Below are positions 55,926-64,000 of a stretch of DNA of 64,000 nt, piece after piece. The position numbers were made by a program, and so were the translations under genes. This DNA comes from Lichenicoccus sp965277665. Lineage in GTDB: Bacteria > Pseudomonadota > Alphaproteobacteria > Acetobacterales > Acetobacteraceae. A model generated the notes under the pieces. It saw only the letters and a list, made by a program, of their open reading frames with translations. It ran no database searches and was not told where the DNA came from. The stretch spans positions 186,001-250,000 of the forward strand of contig NZ_OZ255835.1 in the NCBI RefSeq assembly GCF_965277665.1, read 5' to 3'. Numbering within the stretch: the first letter of the stretch is position 1; each line of letters opens with the position of its first letter.

Positions 55926-56978
55926 ATGGCGCCGCATCCCGAAACCTGGCTCAAGGTGCTCCCCGAGGGGCTGTTCTGCGAGCCCGGCGGGTTCTTCATC
56001 GATCCTCCCGGTCCCGTCGAGCGGGCCATCATCACCCACGCGCATGCCGACCATGCCCGCCCGGGCCACGGCGCGGTGCTGGCCAGCCCGCAGACCATGG
56101 CGCTGATGGATGTGCGCATGGGCGAGGGGCGCTCCGGGGCAGTGCGGCAGGTGCTGGACTATGGCGAGCCGCTCCTGCTGGACGGGGTGCGGGTGTGGTT
56201 GCAGCCGGCCGGTCACGTGCTCGGCAGCGCCCAGGTGGCGATGGAGTGGCAGGGCAGCCGGGCGGTGGTGTCGGGCGACTACAAGCGCGTGCCGGACCCG
56301 ACCTGCCGCGGTTTCGAGCCGATCGCCTGCGACGTGTTCGTGACCGAGGCGACCTTCGGGCTGCCGGTGTTCCGGCATCCGCCGCCGCTCGGCGAGGCGC
56401 TCAGGCTGCTGGACAGCGTGCGGCTGTTCCCCGAGCGCACCCATGTCATCGGCTGCTACGCGCTCGGCAAGTGCCAGCGCCTGATCGCCCTGCTGCGCGA
56501 GGCCGGCTGGGACGGGCCGATCCACCTGCACGGCGCGCTGATCCCGCTATGCCAGGCTTACGCGCGCATGGGTGTGGCGCTCGGCGAATTGCGCCCGGCC
56601 ACGGTCGCGGCCAAGGCCGAGCTGCGCGGTGCGATCGTGCTGGCGCCGCCGTCCGCCATCGCCGATCGCTGGGCGCGCCGGCTGTCCGACCCGGTGGTGT
56701 GCCTCGCGTCGGGCTGGATGCGGGTGCGCCAGCGCGCGCGCGCGAAGGGGATCGAGCTGCCGCTGGTGATCTCCGATCATGCCGACTGGGACGAGCTGTG
56801 CGCGACGCTCGCCGAGGTCGATGCGCCGGAGATCTGGGTGACGCATGGCCGCGAGGAGGCGTTGATCCACGCCGCCGAGCAGCAGGGCCGGCGCGGCCGG
56901 GCGCTGCGGCTGGTCGGCTACGGCGACGAGGACGAGGCGGGAGTCGAGGCTAACGCAGGCGACAAGGCGGGGGCATGA
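55926..56978 (+). CDS. ligase-associated DNA damage response exonuclease
   Basis: A 350-residue metallo-beta-lactamase/beta-CASP-like exonuclease. The metal site is THAHADHARPGH. VSGDYKRVPDPTCRGFEPI, TEATFGLPVFRHP and VISDHADWDEL follow in the order of this family. It overlaps the ligase start by 4 nt (ATGA). Together with the ligase it completes the four-gene set whose other half, helicase and pdeM, lies at 28-32 kb. Confidence 0.9.
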   Translation: MAPHPETWLKVLPEGLFCEPGGFFIDPPGPVERAIITHAHADHARPGHGAVLASPQTMALMDVRMGEGRSGAVRQVLDYGEPLLLDGVRVWLQPAGHVLGSAQVAMEWQGSRAVVSGDYKRVPDPTCRGFEPIACDVFVTEATFGLPVFRHPPPLGEALRLLDSVRLFPERTHVIGCYALGKCQRLIALLREAGWDGPIHLHGALIPLCQAYARMGVALGELRPATVAAKAELRGAIVLAPPSAIADRWARRLSDPVVCLASGWMRVRQRARAKGIELPLVISDHADWDELCATLAEVDAPEIWVTHGREEALIHAAEQQGRRGRALRLVGYGDEDEAGVEANAGDKAGA

Positions 56979-58594
56979 TCGCGTTTGCCGAACTGCTCGA
57001 ACGGCTGACGCTGACACCCGGGCGGCTTGCCAAGATCGCGCTGCTGCGCCGGTTCTTCGAGACCGAGCCGGATCCGGACCGCGGCATCGGGCTGGCGGCG
57101 CTGACCGGGGAGCTTGCCTTCGATGCCGCCAAGCCGGCGCTGATCCGGCAGCTCGCCGAGAGCCGCACCGACCCGGTGCTGTTCGCCTGGTCGTATGACT
57201 ATGTCGGCGACCTTGCGGAAACCGTCGCCCTGATGTGGCCCGAGCGCAGTGCCGACGCGCCGCCGCCGCTGCTTGTCGAGGTCGTGCGGTCGCTGGCGAC
57301 GACGCCGAAGGCCGAGCTGCCGGCACTGGTCGCGGGCTGGCTCGATGCCTCGCCCAGCACCGTGCGGCTTGCCATCCTCAAGCTGATCACCGGCGGCCTG
57401 CGGGTCGGCGCCTCGGTGCGCATCGCCAAGATCGCGCTGGCCGAGCTGAGCGGCGGTCGCATCGCGGCCGACGACATCGAGGAGGTCTGGCACGGGCTGT
57501 CACCGCCGTACACGGGGTTGTTCGCCTGGCTCGAGGGGCGCGGCGAGAGACCGGACCCGGCGGGTGCGCCGGTGTTCCGCCCGCCGATGCTGGCGCATCC
57601 GCTGGAGGTGCAGGACCTCGCGGCGCTGGACTACCCCGGTTTTGCCGCCGAATGGAAATGGGATGGCATACGCGTGCAGCTCGTCGCAACGCCCGGCGGC
57701 CGGCGGCTCTATTCGCGCGGCTCCGAGGACATCTCGGCGGCCTTTCCCGAAATCGTCGAGGCGATGGATTTCGACGCGGTGCTGGATGGCGAGCTGCTGG
57801 TGCTCCGCCACGGCGAAGTGGCACCCTTCGCCGACCTGCAGCAGCGGCTGAACCGCAAGGCGCCGACGGCGCGCATGATGCAGCAGTTCCCGGTCGGCAT
57901 CCGGCTCTACGACATGCTGTTCGAGACCGGCGAGGATGTGCGGCCGCTGCCGTTCGACGCCAGGCGGCGGCGGCTGGAGGACTGGTATGCCCGCACGGCG
58001 CCGGCCCGGATGGACCTCTCCGAGCTGATCGACGTGCCCGACCTGCCCGCGCTGTCGGCGCTGCGCGATGCGGCGCGGGCCGCCTGCATCGAGGGTCTGA
58101 TGCTCAAGCGGCGCGACAGCCCCTATCTGCCGGGACGCCCGAAAGGGCTGTGGTGGAAGTGGAAGCGCGACCCGCTGACCATCGACGCCGTGCTGATGTA
58201 TGCCCAGCGTGGCCACGGCAAGCGCAGCTCGTTCTATTCGGACTACACGTTTGGTCTCTGGCGCATCGGTGATGGCGGCGGCGAGGAGCTGGTTCCGGTC
58301 GGCAAGGCGTATTCCGGCTTCACCGATGCCGAGCTCGTGATGCTGGACCGCTGGATACGCAACCACACCACGGCCCGCTTCGGTCCGGTGCGAGAGGTGG
58401 CGCATGGCCACGATAGCGGGATCGTGCTCGAGATCGCCTTCGACGCGGCGCAGCGTTCCACCCGGCACAAATCCGGCGTGGCGCTGCGGTTTCCGAGGGT
58501 GTCCCGGCTGCGTACGGACAAGCCGCCGCGCGACGCCGACCGGCTGGACATTCTGATGCGCCTGCTTGACGGTGAAGCAACCATCGCGACTTGA
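56975..58594 (+). CDS. ATP-dependent DNA ligase (damage-response type)
   Basis: A 539-residue ligase of the cisplatin damage response type. An N-terminal DNA-binding domain (about 1-195) precedes the catalytic Lys in EWKWDGIRVQL. Adenylation domain motifs follow (RGSEDISAAFP, DAVLDGELLV, EGLMLKRRDSPY, LWWKWKRDPL), then an OB domain. There is no LigD polymerase or nuclease attached, so it is distinct from the NHEJ ligase. It is translationally coupled to the exonuclease. Confidence 0.92.
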   Translation: MIAFAELLERLTLTPGRLAKIALLRRFFETEPDPDRGIGLAALTGELAFDAAKPALIRQLAESRTDPVLFAWSYDYVGDLAETVALMWPERSADAPPPLLVEVVRSLATTPKAELPALVAGWLDASPSTVRLAILKLITGGLRVGASVRIAKIALAELSGGRIAADDIEEVWHGLSPPYTGLFAWLEGRGERPDPAGAPVFRPPMLAHPLEVQDLAALDYPGFAAEWKWDGIRVQLVATPGGRRLYSRGSEDISAAFPEIVEAMDFDAVLDGELLVLRHGEVAPFADLQQRLNRKAPTARMMQQFPVGIRLYDMLFETGEDVRPLPFDARRRRLEDWYARTAPARMDLSELIDVPDLPALSALRDAARAACIEGLMLKRRDSPYLPGRPKGLWWKWKRDPLTIDAVLMYAQRGHGKRSSFYSDYTFGLWRIGDGGGEELVPVGKAYSGFTDAELVMLDRWIRNHTTARFGPVREVAHGHDSGIVLEIAFDAAQRSTRHKSGVALRFPRVSRLRTDKPPRDADRLDILMRLLDGEATIAT

Positions 58595-58626
58595 TCGTGT
58601 TGTGAGCCCTCATTCGCGAGCATGGC

Positions 58627-59835
58627 ATGTCCGAGCTTAAGCCGACCGCCCACCGTCCCGCAGTGCAGGAGCACTGCCGAGCGGTCCGGGCCTACACGGA
58701 ACATCTCGCGAGTGGCCTCTCGCCCGAGGATCAGTGCGTGCAGTCGATGCCCGACGCCAGCCCGGCGAAGTGGCACCGCGCCCATACCACCTGGTTCTTC
58801 GAGCAGTTCGTGCTGGGGCCCAACCTCGCCGGCTATGCGCCGTTCGATCCCGCCTTCTCGTTCCTGTTCAATTCGTACTACGAGGCTGTCGGACCCCGGC
58901 ATCCGCGCCCGATGCGCGGCCTGCTGACCCGTCCGGATGCGGCCCATGTCACCTCCTATCGGGCCCATGTCGATGCGGCGCTGGACCGGCTGCTGCAGGC
59001 GTCGGACGCGGATGGGCTCGCAGACCTGGTGACACTCGGCCTGCATCACGAGCAGCAGCACCAGGAGCTGCTGGTGACGGACGCGTTGCATGCCCTGGCG
59101 CAGAACCCGCTCGCCTGGCTGGACGCAGGGATCGCGGTGATCCCGGGCTGGACCGCGCCGCCGGCGCCTCCGGGTCCGGCCCGGTTCATCGAGCGTCCCG
59201 GCGGCCTGGCGGGCATCGGCCATGCCGGCAGCGGCTTCGGCTTCGACAACGAGTATCCCCGGCACCAGGAGATCCTGCTGCCGCATGCGCTGGCGAACCG
59301 GCTGGTGCGCAACGCTGCGTGGCTCGAGTTCATGCGCGACGACGGCTATGCGCGGCCGGACCTCTGGATGTCCGACGGGTGGGCCGAGGTGTCGCGGGAA
59401 GGCTGGAGCGCACCGCTGCACTGGCGTCCCGACGGGGCGGGTGGCTGGCGGCAGGTCACGCCGGGCGGCTGCGGCGCGGTCGATCCCGATGCGCCGGTCA
59501 CGCATGTCAGCTGGTACGAGGCCGATGCCTTCGCACGCTGGGCGGGTGCCAGGCTGCCGACCGAGGCGGAGCTGGAGGCGGCGCAGCCGGAGCTGCCCGA
59601 CTTCTTCGGCCATGCCTGGCAATGGACCAGCAGCGCCTACCTGGCCTATCCGCGCTTCAAGCCGGTCGCCGGCGCCATCGGCGAGTACAACGGCAAGTTC
59701 ATGATCAACCAGATGGTGCTGCGCGGCAGCTCGCATGCGACCTCGCCGGGCCATGCGCGGGCGAGCTATCGCAATTTCTTCCAGCCCGACAAGCGCTGGC
59801 AGGTCACCGGCTTGCGCCTGGCGCAGGATCGCTAG
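58627..59835 (+). CDS. egtB: ergothioneine biosynthesis protein EgtB
   Basis: A non-heme iron sulfoxide synthase that joins hercynine with a thiol donor (gamma-glutamylcysteine or cysteine) and O2. The N-terminal DinB-like domain has WHRAHTTWFFE and HHEQQHQELL, giving the three-histidine site, and the FGE-sulfatase-like domain ends RNFFQPDKRWQVTGLRLA. At 402 residues it is normal. Nine bases separate it from egtD; egtA, egtC and egtE are not seen here. Confidence 0.93.
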   Translation: MSELKPTAHRPAVQEHCRAVRAYTEHLASGLSPEDQCVQSMPDASPAKWHRAHTTWFFEQFVLGPNLAGYAPFDPAFSFLFNSYYEAVGPRHPRPMRGLLTRPDAAHVTSYRAHVDAALDRLLQASDADGLADLVTLGLHHEQQHQELLVTDALHALAQNPLAWLDAGIAVIPGWTAPPAPPGPARFIERPGGLAGIGHAGSGFGFDNEYPRHQEILLPHALANRLVRNAAWLEFMRDDGYARPDLWMSDGWAEVSREGWSAPLHWRPDGAGGWRQVTPGGCGAVDPDAPVTHVSWYEADAFARWAGARLPTEAELEAAQPELPDFFGHAWQWTSSAYLAYPRFKPVAGAIGEYNGKFMINQMVLRGSSHATSPGHARASYRNFFQPDKRWQVTGLRLAQDR

Positions 59836-59843
59836 GACAAGTC

Positions 59844-60848
59844 ATGCCCGATCAGATGGCTGTTTCGGGGTCGCAGCGCGACCTCGATCTTCTCAACGGT
59901 GCGCCGTCGCAGCGCGACGCCGACCTCATGGATATCGTTTCAGGTCTGAAAGCGCGCCAGAAAACGCTGCCGACGCGGCTGTTCTATGACGAGGCCGGTT
60001 GCGAACTGTTCAGGCGCATCACGATGCTGCCTGAATATCACGTGACGCGGGCAGAGACGGCACTGCTCGATCTGCATAGGGACGAGATCACCGCCGACGT
60101 CGCCCACGACACGAGCCTGGTCGAGTACGGCGCCAGCGACGAGCGCAAGGGTGTCGCGTTGATCGACGCCGCCCCCGACGCGATCACGACCTATGTGCCG
60201 ATAGATATTGCCGGACCGGCCCTTGCCGCCCTGGCGGCACGGCTGGAGACCAGCCATCCGACGCTGCGTGTGCAGCCGGTAGAAGCGGACTTCACCGGCC
60301 CGGTGAGCTTGCCGGCGGCTGGTGGCGGCGGACGGCTCGGCTTCTTCCCGGGCTCGACGATCGGAAATTTCGATCCGCCTCTGGTGCGGCGATTCCTGGA
60401 GCAGGCCCGTTCTGACCTCGCGGATGGAGTGCGCGACGCGCCAGTACGTTTCCTGATTGGCACAGACCTGTTTAGAGACCGTTCGGAACTCATCCCCGCC
60501 TATGACGACGCGGCCGGCGTGACCGCGCAGTTCAACAAGAACATCCTGCGGCATGTCAACCGCATCACCGGGGCTGCTTTCGACACGGCGCGGTTCAACC
60601 ACCGCGCGGTCTGGAACCAGCAGGCTGGCCGTATCGAGATGCATCTGGTCAGCACGGTGGCCCAGGTGGTGGAGGTGGCGGGACATGGCGTCGCCTTTGC
60701 CCGCGGCGAGACGATCCATACCGAGAGCAGCTACAAGCACACGCGCGAGGGCTTCACGGCGCTGGCCAACCAGGCCGGCTGGCGGGCGGAGCGATTCTGG
60801 ACCGATCCGGACGGATTTTTCGGCCTGCACGGGCTGCTTGCGGCCTGA
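59844..60848 (+). CDS. egtD: L-histidine N-alpha-methyltransferase
   Basis: Trimethylates histidine to hercynine, the first step of ergothioneine synthesis. It has the N-terminal TRLFYDEAGCELFRRIT, LVEYGASDERKG, and GFFPGSTIGNF (SAM site), with the usual domain ending. In LVEYGASDERKG the family's usual Gly-Ser-Gly reads Gly-Ala-Ser. The ATG at 59844 follows AGGA. It forms an operon with egtB. Confidence 0.92.
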   Translation: MPDQMAVSGSQRDLDLLNGAPSQRDADLMDIVSGLKARQKTLPTRLFYDEAGCELFRRITMLPEYHVTRAETALLDLHRDEITADVAHDTSLVEYGASDERKGVALIDAAPDAITTYVPIDIAGPALAALAARLETSHPTLRVQPVEADFTGPVSLPAAGGGGRLGFFPGSTIGNFDPPLVRRFLEQARSDLADGVRDAPVRFLIGTDLFRDRSELIPAYDDAAGVTAQFNKNILRHVNRITGAAFDTARFNHRAVWNQQAGRIEMHLVSTVAQVVEVAGHGVAFARGETIHTESSYKHTREGFTALANQAGWRAERFWTDPDGFFGLHGLLAA

Positions 60849-60857
60849 CCACGGGCG

Positions 60858-61190
60858 GTGCCGCACCTGCTGCGTGATGGCCTGGTCTATGCCTGCGCCG
60901 CGGTGGCGGAAATCTCCGGCTGCTTTGCTTTCTGGATGTGGTTGCGGCTGGGCCAAAGCATCCTGTGGGGCATCCCGGGCCTTGCCGCGCTGCTGGGGTT
61001 CGCCTGCCTGCTGACGCTGATCGACGCCGCGGCGGCGGGGCGGGCGTATGCTGCCTATGGCGGCATCTACATCGCGGCCTCGCTGGCCTGGCTGCGGGTC
61101 GTCGAGCAGGTCAGGCCCGATCGATGGGACCTGGCCGGCGCCGCCCTGTGCCTGCTAGGCGTGCTCGTCATCATCGCAGGACCACGATAA
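60858..61190 (+). CDS. ynfA: YnfA/UPF0060 family membrane protein
   Basis: A 110-residue, four-helix integral membrane protein similar to small multidrug resistance-type efflux subunits. AEISGCFAFWMWLRLG, AAYGGIYIAASLAWL and GAALCLLGVLVII fit YnfA. It starts with GTG at 60858, nine bases after egtD. Transport function is family-based only. Confidence 0.88.
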   Translation: MPHLLRDGLVYACAAVAEISGCFAFWMWLRLGQSILWGIPGLAALLGFACLLTLIDAAAAGRAYAAYGGIYIAASLAWLRVVEQVRPDRWDLAGAALCLLGVLVIIAGPR

Positions 61191-61246
61191 AAAGGATTTC
61201 AAAGGCGTGCCTTTGATGGGTTCCAAGGGCAAAGCCCGTGGCCTCG
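61191..61246. repeat. family B repeat, short copy B4
   Basis: Right-hand part only of the family B element: CAAAGGC-GT-GCCTTTG followed by CCAAGGGC-AAA-GCCCGTGG. It starts immediately after the ynfA stop and lies in the convergent gap to dhaL. Confidence 0.72.
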
Positions 61247-61255
61247 CCTTGCGTC

Positions 61256-61921
61256 CTACCCTTGCGTCGAGATGAACTCGCGCATCGCCGCGAGCTGGAT
61301 CTGCATCGAGATCGCCCCCGGATCCGGGTGACCGAGCGAGCGCTCGCCGAGCGCGCGCGCCTTGCCGGTGGTGGCGATCATGGCGCGGCTGGCCTCGACG
61401 CCATCCTGGGCCGCCGCGGAAGCGGCCTGCATCATCGCCGCCAGCCCGTCCGCCTGAGCGGCCCGCGCCGCTTCGGCCGCCGGGGCCAGGGCGTCGATCA
61501 TCGTCTTGGCGCCCGGCATCGCGCCGCCGCGTTTCTGCACCGCCGCCAGCCCCTGGTCGAGGAACGCGAGGAATGCGGCTGCATCGAGCGCAGTGCCGCT
61601 ACAGGCGGTGGCGCCGCTGCGGTAGAGGGTGCCGAACACCGCGCCCGAAGCCCCACCGGTCTGCGACATCACCGCGGTGCCGACTGCCTTGAACGCATCC
61701 GCCGCGGTGGCCGGTTCGGTCTCGGCGAGCTTGTCGCGGGCGGCGGTGAAGCCGCGCCGCATGCCGATGCCATGGTCGCCGTCGCCCACCGCCTGGTCGG
61801 CCGAGGTCAGCCGGTCGGTGTTCTCGATCATGCGCGTGCAGACGAGCACCAGCATCGCGCGGACGGCGGCGGTCCCGAGTTCTTGAGCCATGAGTTCCTG
61901 AACCATGAGTTCCTCGGCCAT
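61256..61921 (-). CDS. dhaL: dihydroxyacetone kinase subunit DhaL
   Basis: The nucleotide-binding half of a split DAK-type kinase. The 221-residue all-helical protein has AVGDGDHGIGMRRG (Mg-ADP binding aspartates) and SQTGGASGAVFGTLY. A 15-bp triplication at its start encodes MAEE-LMVQE-LMAQE and adds residues before the normal N-terminus (about residue 15). No PTS-type DhaM is next to it, so ATP may be the donor. It lies 4 bp after dhaK. Confidence 0.88.
   Translation of the reverse strand: MAEELMVQELMAQELGTAAVRAMLVLVCTRMIENTDRLTSADQAVGDGDHGIGMRRGFTAARDKLAETEPATAADAFKAVGTAVMSQTGGASGAVFGTLYRSGATACSGTALDAAAFLAFLDQGLAAVQKRGGAMPGAKTMIDALAPAAEAARAAQADGLAAMMQAASAAAQDGVEASRAMIATTGKARALGERSLGHPDPGAISMQIQLAAMREFISTQG
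61877..61921. repeat. 15-bp triplication at the 5' end of dhaL
   Basis: Three units of about GAGTTCCTGAACCAT (plus strand), each with an ATG on the minus strand in the dhaL frame. Confidence 0.92.
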
Positions 61922-61925
61922 GCTG

Positions 61926-62945
61926 CTAGCCTCTGCTGTAGGCGACCGAGCGGGCCGGGGCGTCGAGATGCCGCTTGAGCTCGTCGTCCAGCTTCAGCAG
62001 CGTGATCGAGTAGCCGGCCATTTCCTGGGTGGTCAGGAAGTGCCCGATCTCGGTACGGTGCACGCCGATCCCGGCCGCGTCCAGGCAGTGGCGTATGCGA
62101 CGGTTGGCGATCAGCAGCTCCATCATGGTCGAGGAGCCGAGATTGTTGATCAGCAGCGCCACCTCGTCGCCGCGGTTGAACGGCAGGTCGGGAAGGAGGG
62201 CTGCCATCATCTGGTCGACGACGGCATCCGCCGGTCCGATCTTCTGCCGGCTCACCCCGGGTTCGCCATGCGCGCCCATGCCGATCTCGATCTCGTCGTC
62301 GCCGAGTTCGAAGGTCGGCCGGCCGGTCTCCGGGATCGAGCCCGCCGACACCGCGACGCCGATCGAGCGGGTATTGGCCTCCGCCTTGGCGGCGATGCGC
62401 CAGGCCTCGTCGAGCGTCTCGCTGCTCTCGCAGGCACTGCCGGCGATCTTGACCACGAACAGGTCGCCGGCGATGCCGCGGCGGTCGTGGTGGCGCTCGG
62501 GCGGGGCGGCTGCGACGTCGTCTCGCACCCGCACCGTGCGCACGGTGATCGCCGCGTCGTCGGCAAGCTCGGCCCCCATGTCGAAGTTCATGACGTCGCC
62601 GGCGTAGTTGCCATAGACATAGAGCACGCCGGCGCCGTCATCGATGGCCTGGGTCGCGGCCGCGATGGCATCCGGGCTGGGTGCTGCAAACACGTTGCCG
62701 CAGACCGCGGCGTCCGCGAGGCCCTGGCCGACCAGACCGGAGAATAGCGGCTCGTGGCCGCTGCCGCCGCCGACCAGGAGGGCGACCTTGCCCTGGCGGC
62801 CGCTCTGCTTGGCGGAGGGCTGCCGCAGCAGCACGGCATGCCCGTCCAGCAGTCGCGTGGTGCCGTCGGAGGCGAGCACCAGGCCGGCGATGGTCTCGGC
62901 GACGATGTCGGCGGTGTCGTTCAGGATCTTCTTGACGCGTTTCAT
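61926..62945 (-). CDS. dhaK: dihydroxyacetone kinase subunit DhaK
   Basis: The substrate-binding half of the kinase. The hemiaminal-forming histidine is in GMGAHGEPGV, and LLVGGGSGHEPLFSGLV, YGNYAGDVMNF and LINNLGSSTMMELL are family blocks. The 339-residue length is normal. Substrate may be dihydroxyacetone or a related C4 ketose; no pathway gene is adjacent to decide. It is divergent from truB with 153 bp between. Confidence 0.9.
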   Translation of the reverse strand: MKRVKKILNDTADIVAETIAGLVLASDGTTRLLDGHAVLLRQPSAKQSGRQGKVALLVGGGSGHEPLFSGLVGQGLADAAVCGNVFAAPSPDAIAAATQAIDDGAGVLYVYGNYAGDVMNFDMGAELADDAAITVRTVRVRDDVAAAPPERHHDRRGIAGDLFVVKIAGSACESSETLDEAWRIAAKAEANTRSIGVAVSAGSIPETGRPTFELGDDEIEIGMGAHGEPGVSRQKIGPADAVVDQMMAALLPDLPFNRGDEVALLINNLGSSTMMELLIANRRIRHCLDAAGIGVHRTEIGHFLTTQEMAGYSITLLKLDDELKRHLDAPARSVAYSRG

Positions 62946-63098
62946 CCGCTACCCCCGTTCCGGCGCTCTGCTGTCGCCTGGATCTCTCTCGCAGGCCAGC
63001 ATATCGCGCGCGGGGTCGGGGTAAAGCACCCGCTCGTTTGCCGCGCGCGGCGGCCTCGTCTAAACGCGGCGGCACATGGCACGAGGCTGACCGACATC

Positions 63099-64000
63099 AT
63101 GCGACGCAAGCGCGGACGCGCCCTGGATGGCTGGCTGCTGGTCGACAAGCCGTCCGGCCCGACCAGCACCGACGTCGTGAACCGCGTGCGACGGGCTTTC
63201 GATGCGCAGAAGGCGGGGCATGGCGGCACGCTTGACCCGCTGGCGACCGGACTGCTGCCGGTGGCGTTCGGGGCGGCGACAAAGACGGTGCCGTACATCA
63301 TGGACGGCACCAAGCTGTACCACTTCACCCTTCGGTTCGGCGAGGCGCGGGACACCGACGATGCCGACGGGGAGGTGATCGAGACCTCGGAGCTGCGGCC
63401 GGACGATGCGCGGATCCGGGCCGGGCTCGCCTCCTTCCAGGGCGACATCATGCAGGTGCCGCCGATCTTCTCGGCGATCAAGGTGGCCGGCGAGCGCGCC
63501 TACGACATGGCGCGCGAGGGCCGGCCGCCGGTGCTGGAGCCGCGCCCGGCCAGGATCGACCGTTTCGAGCTGATCGAGCGGCCGGATGCCGACCGCGCGG
63601 TGTTCGCGGTGCAGTCCGGCAAGGGGGTCTATATGCGCAGCCTGGCGCGCGACCTGGCCCGGGTCTGCGGCAGCGTCGGGCATGTCTCGGCGCTGCGCCG
63701 GCTGCGGGTCGGGCCGTTCCTGGTCGAGGACGCGATTTCCCTGGACAAAATCATCGAGGGAGCGGACAACGCGCCCACCTCACCGGCGCTTCTGCGTCCG
63801 GTCGCGACCGCGCTGGCCGACATCCCGGCGCTGGCCCTGACCGAGATCGAAGCGGAAAGCCTCTCACACGGCCAGGCGATCAGTCTGGTCACGATGATGG
63901 GCCGGATCCCTGACAGCGCAAACCCCGCAGGGGGCATCGCGCGGGCCATGGACGGGGGGCGCGTGATCGGACTCTGCCGACTCGAAGACGGGTGGCTGCG
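63099..64000 (+). CDS. truB: tRNA pseudouridine(55) synthase TruB (partial, C-terminus outside window)
   Basis: Makes pseudouridine 55 in the tRNA T-loop. The N-terminal GWLLVDKPSGPTS and the catalytic Asp in GHGGTLDPLATG are clear. SGKGVYMRSLARDLA and VSALRRLRVGPF match the family. At 300 visible residues nearly the whole catalytic domain is present. Such genes usually lie between rbfA and rpsO, and rpsO would be expected beyond the window end. Confidence 0.93.
   Translation, partial: MRRKRGRALDGWLLVDKPSGPTSTDVVNRVRRAFDAQKAGHGGTLDPLATGLLPVAFGAATKTVPYIMDGTKLYHFTLRFGEARDTDDADGEVIETSELRPDDARIRAGLASFQGDIMQVPPIFSAIKVAGERAYDMAREGRPPVLEPRPARIDRFELIERPDADRAVFAVQSGKGVYMRSLARDLARVCGSVGHVSALRRLRVGPFLVEDAISLDKIIEGADNAPTSPALLRPVATALADIPALALTEIEAESLSHGQAISLVTMMGRIPDSANPAGGIARAMDGGRVIGLCRLEDGWL

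Overview
The window is high-GC DNA with compact, often ATGA-overlapping operons. The gene set (plsC-miaB-phoH-ybeY-corC, tamA-tamB, MbfA-type ferritin/VIT1 fusion, ligase-associated DNA repair set, egtB-egtD, citrate synthase, polyprenyl synthase) points to an alphaproteobacterium, most likely Acetobacteraceae/Rhodospirillales. This rests on gene content and order, not on a database search. No rRNA, tRNA or CRISPR array was seen.

Layout. 1-4.5 kb: hexarate (galactarate/glucarate) catabolism, kdgD-MFS-garD-like operon with a divergent LysR gene. 4.5-7.2 kb: a graveyard holding a broken SNF2 helicase and the remains of a type II Wadjet (jetA with two in-frame stops, jetB cut after about 80 codons). 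7.4-17.5 kb: ilvD, class I ribonucleotide reductase nrdA and nrdB separated by 5 kb, an AAA ATPase, a Gfo/Idh/MocA oxidoreductase with a TIM-barrel isomerase, and a divergent MFS carrier. 18-32 kb: TrmN6-like methylase, polyprenyl synthase, murI, pyrE, ELM1-like protein, gltA, sixA, chorismate mutase, PPP phosphatase, photolyase, then pdeM and the Lhr-type helicase. 32-40 kb: lipoprotein, small conserved protein, a free-standing NRPS-type methyltransferase, corC-ybeY-phoH-miaB-plsC. 40-50 kb: tamA-tamB, CreA, AIM24-like protein, M1 peptidase. 50-64 kb: mbfA, catalase-like protein, TPR glycosyltransferase, response regulator, fatty-acid hydroxylase family protein, exonuclease plus DNA ligase (partners of the helicase/pdeM pair 24 kb away), egtBD, ynfA, dhaL-dhaK and the start of truB.

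The most unusual signal is outside the genes. Every separated convergent gene pair is filled with structured repeats. One family (here called A, about 130-160 bp, five copies) has a long terminal stem and internal hairpins whose two arms change together from copy to copy, and its ends abut or supply stop codons. A second family (B, four copies) and one copy of a third palindrome (C) occupy the other convergent gaps. This looks like a structured 3'-end element, perhaps a bidirectional terminator or RNA stabiliser. A second genome-wide habit is short in-frame tandem duplications with a 14-18 bp period, several of them inside genes.
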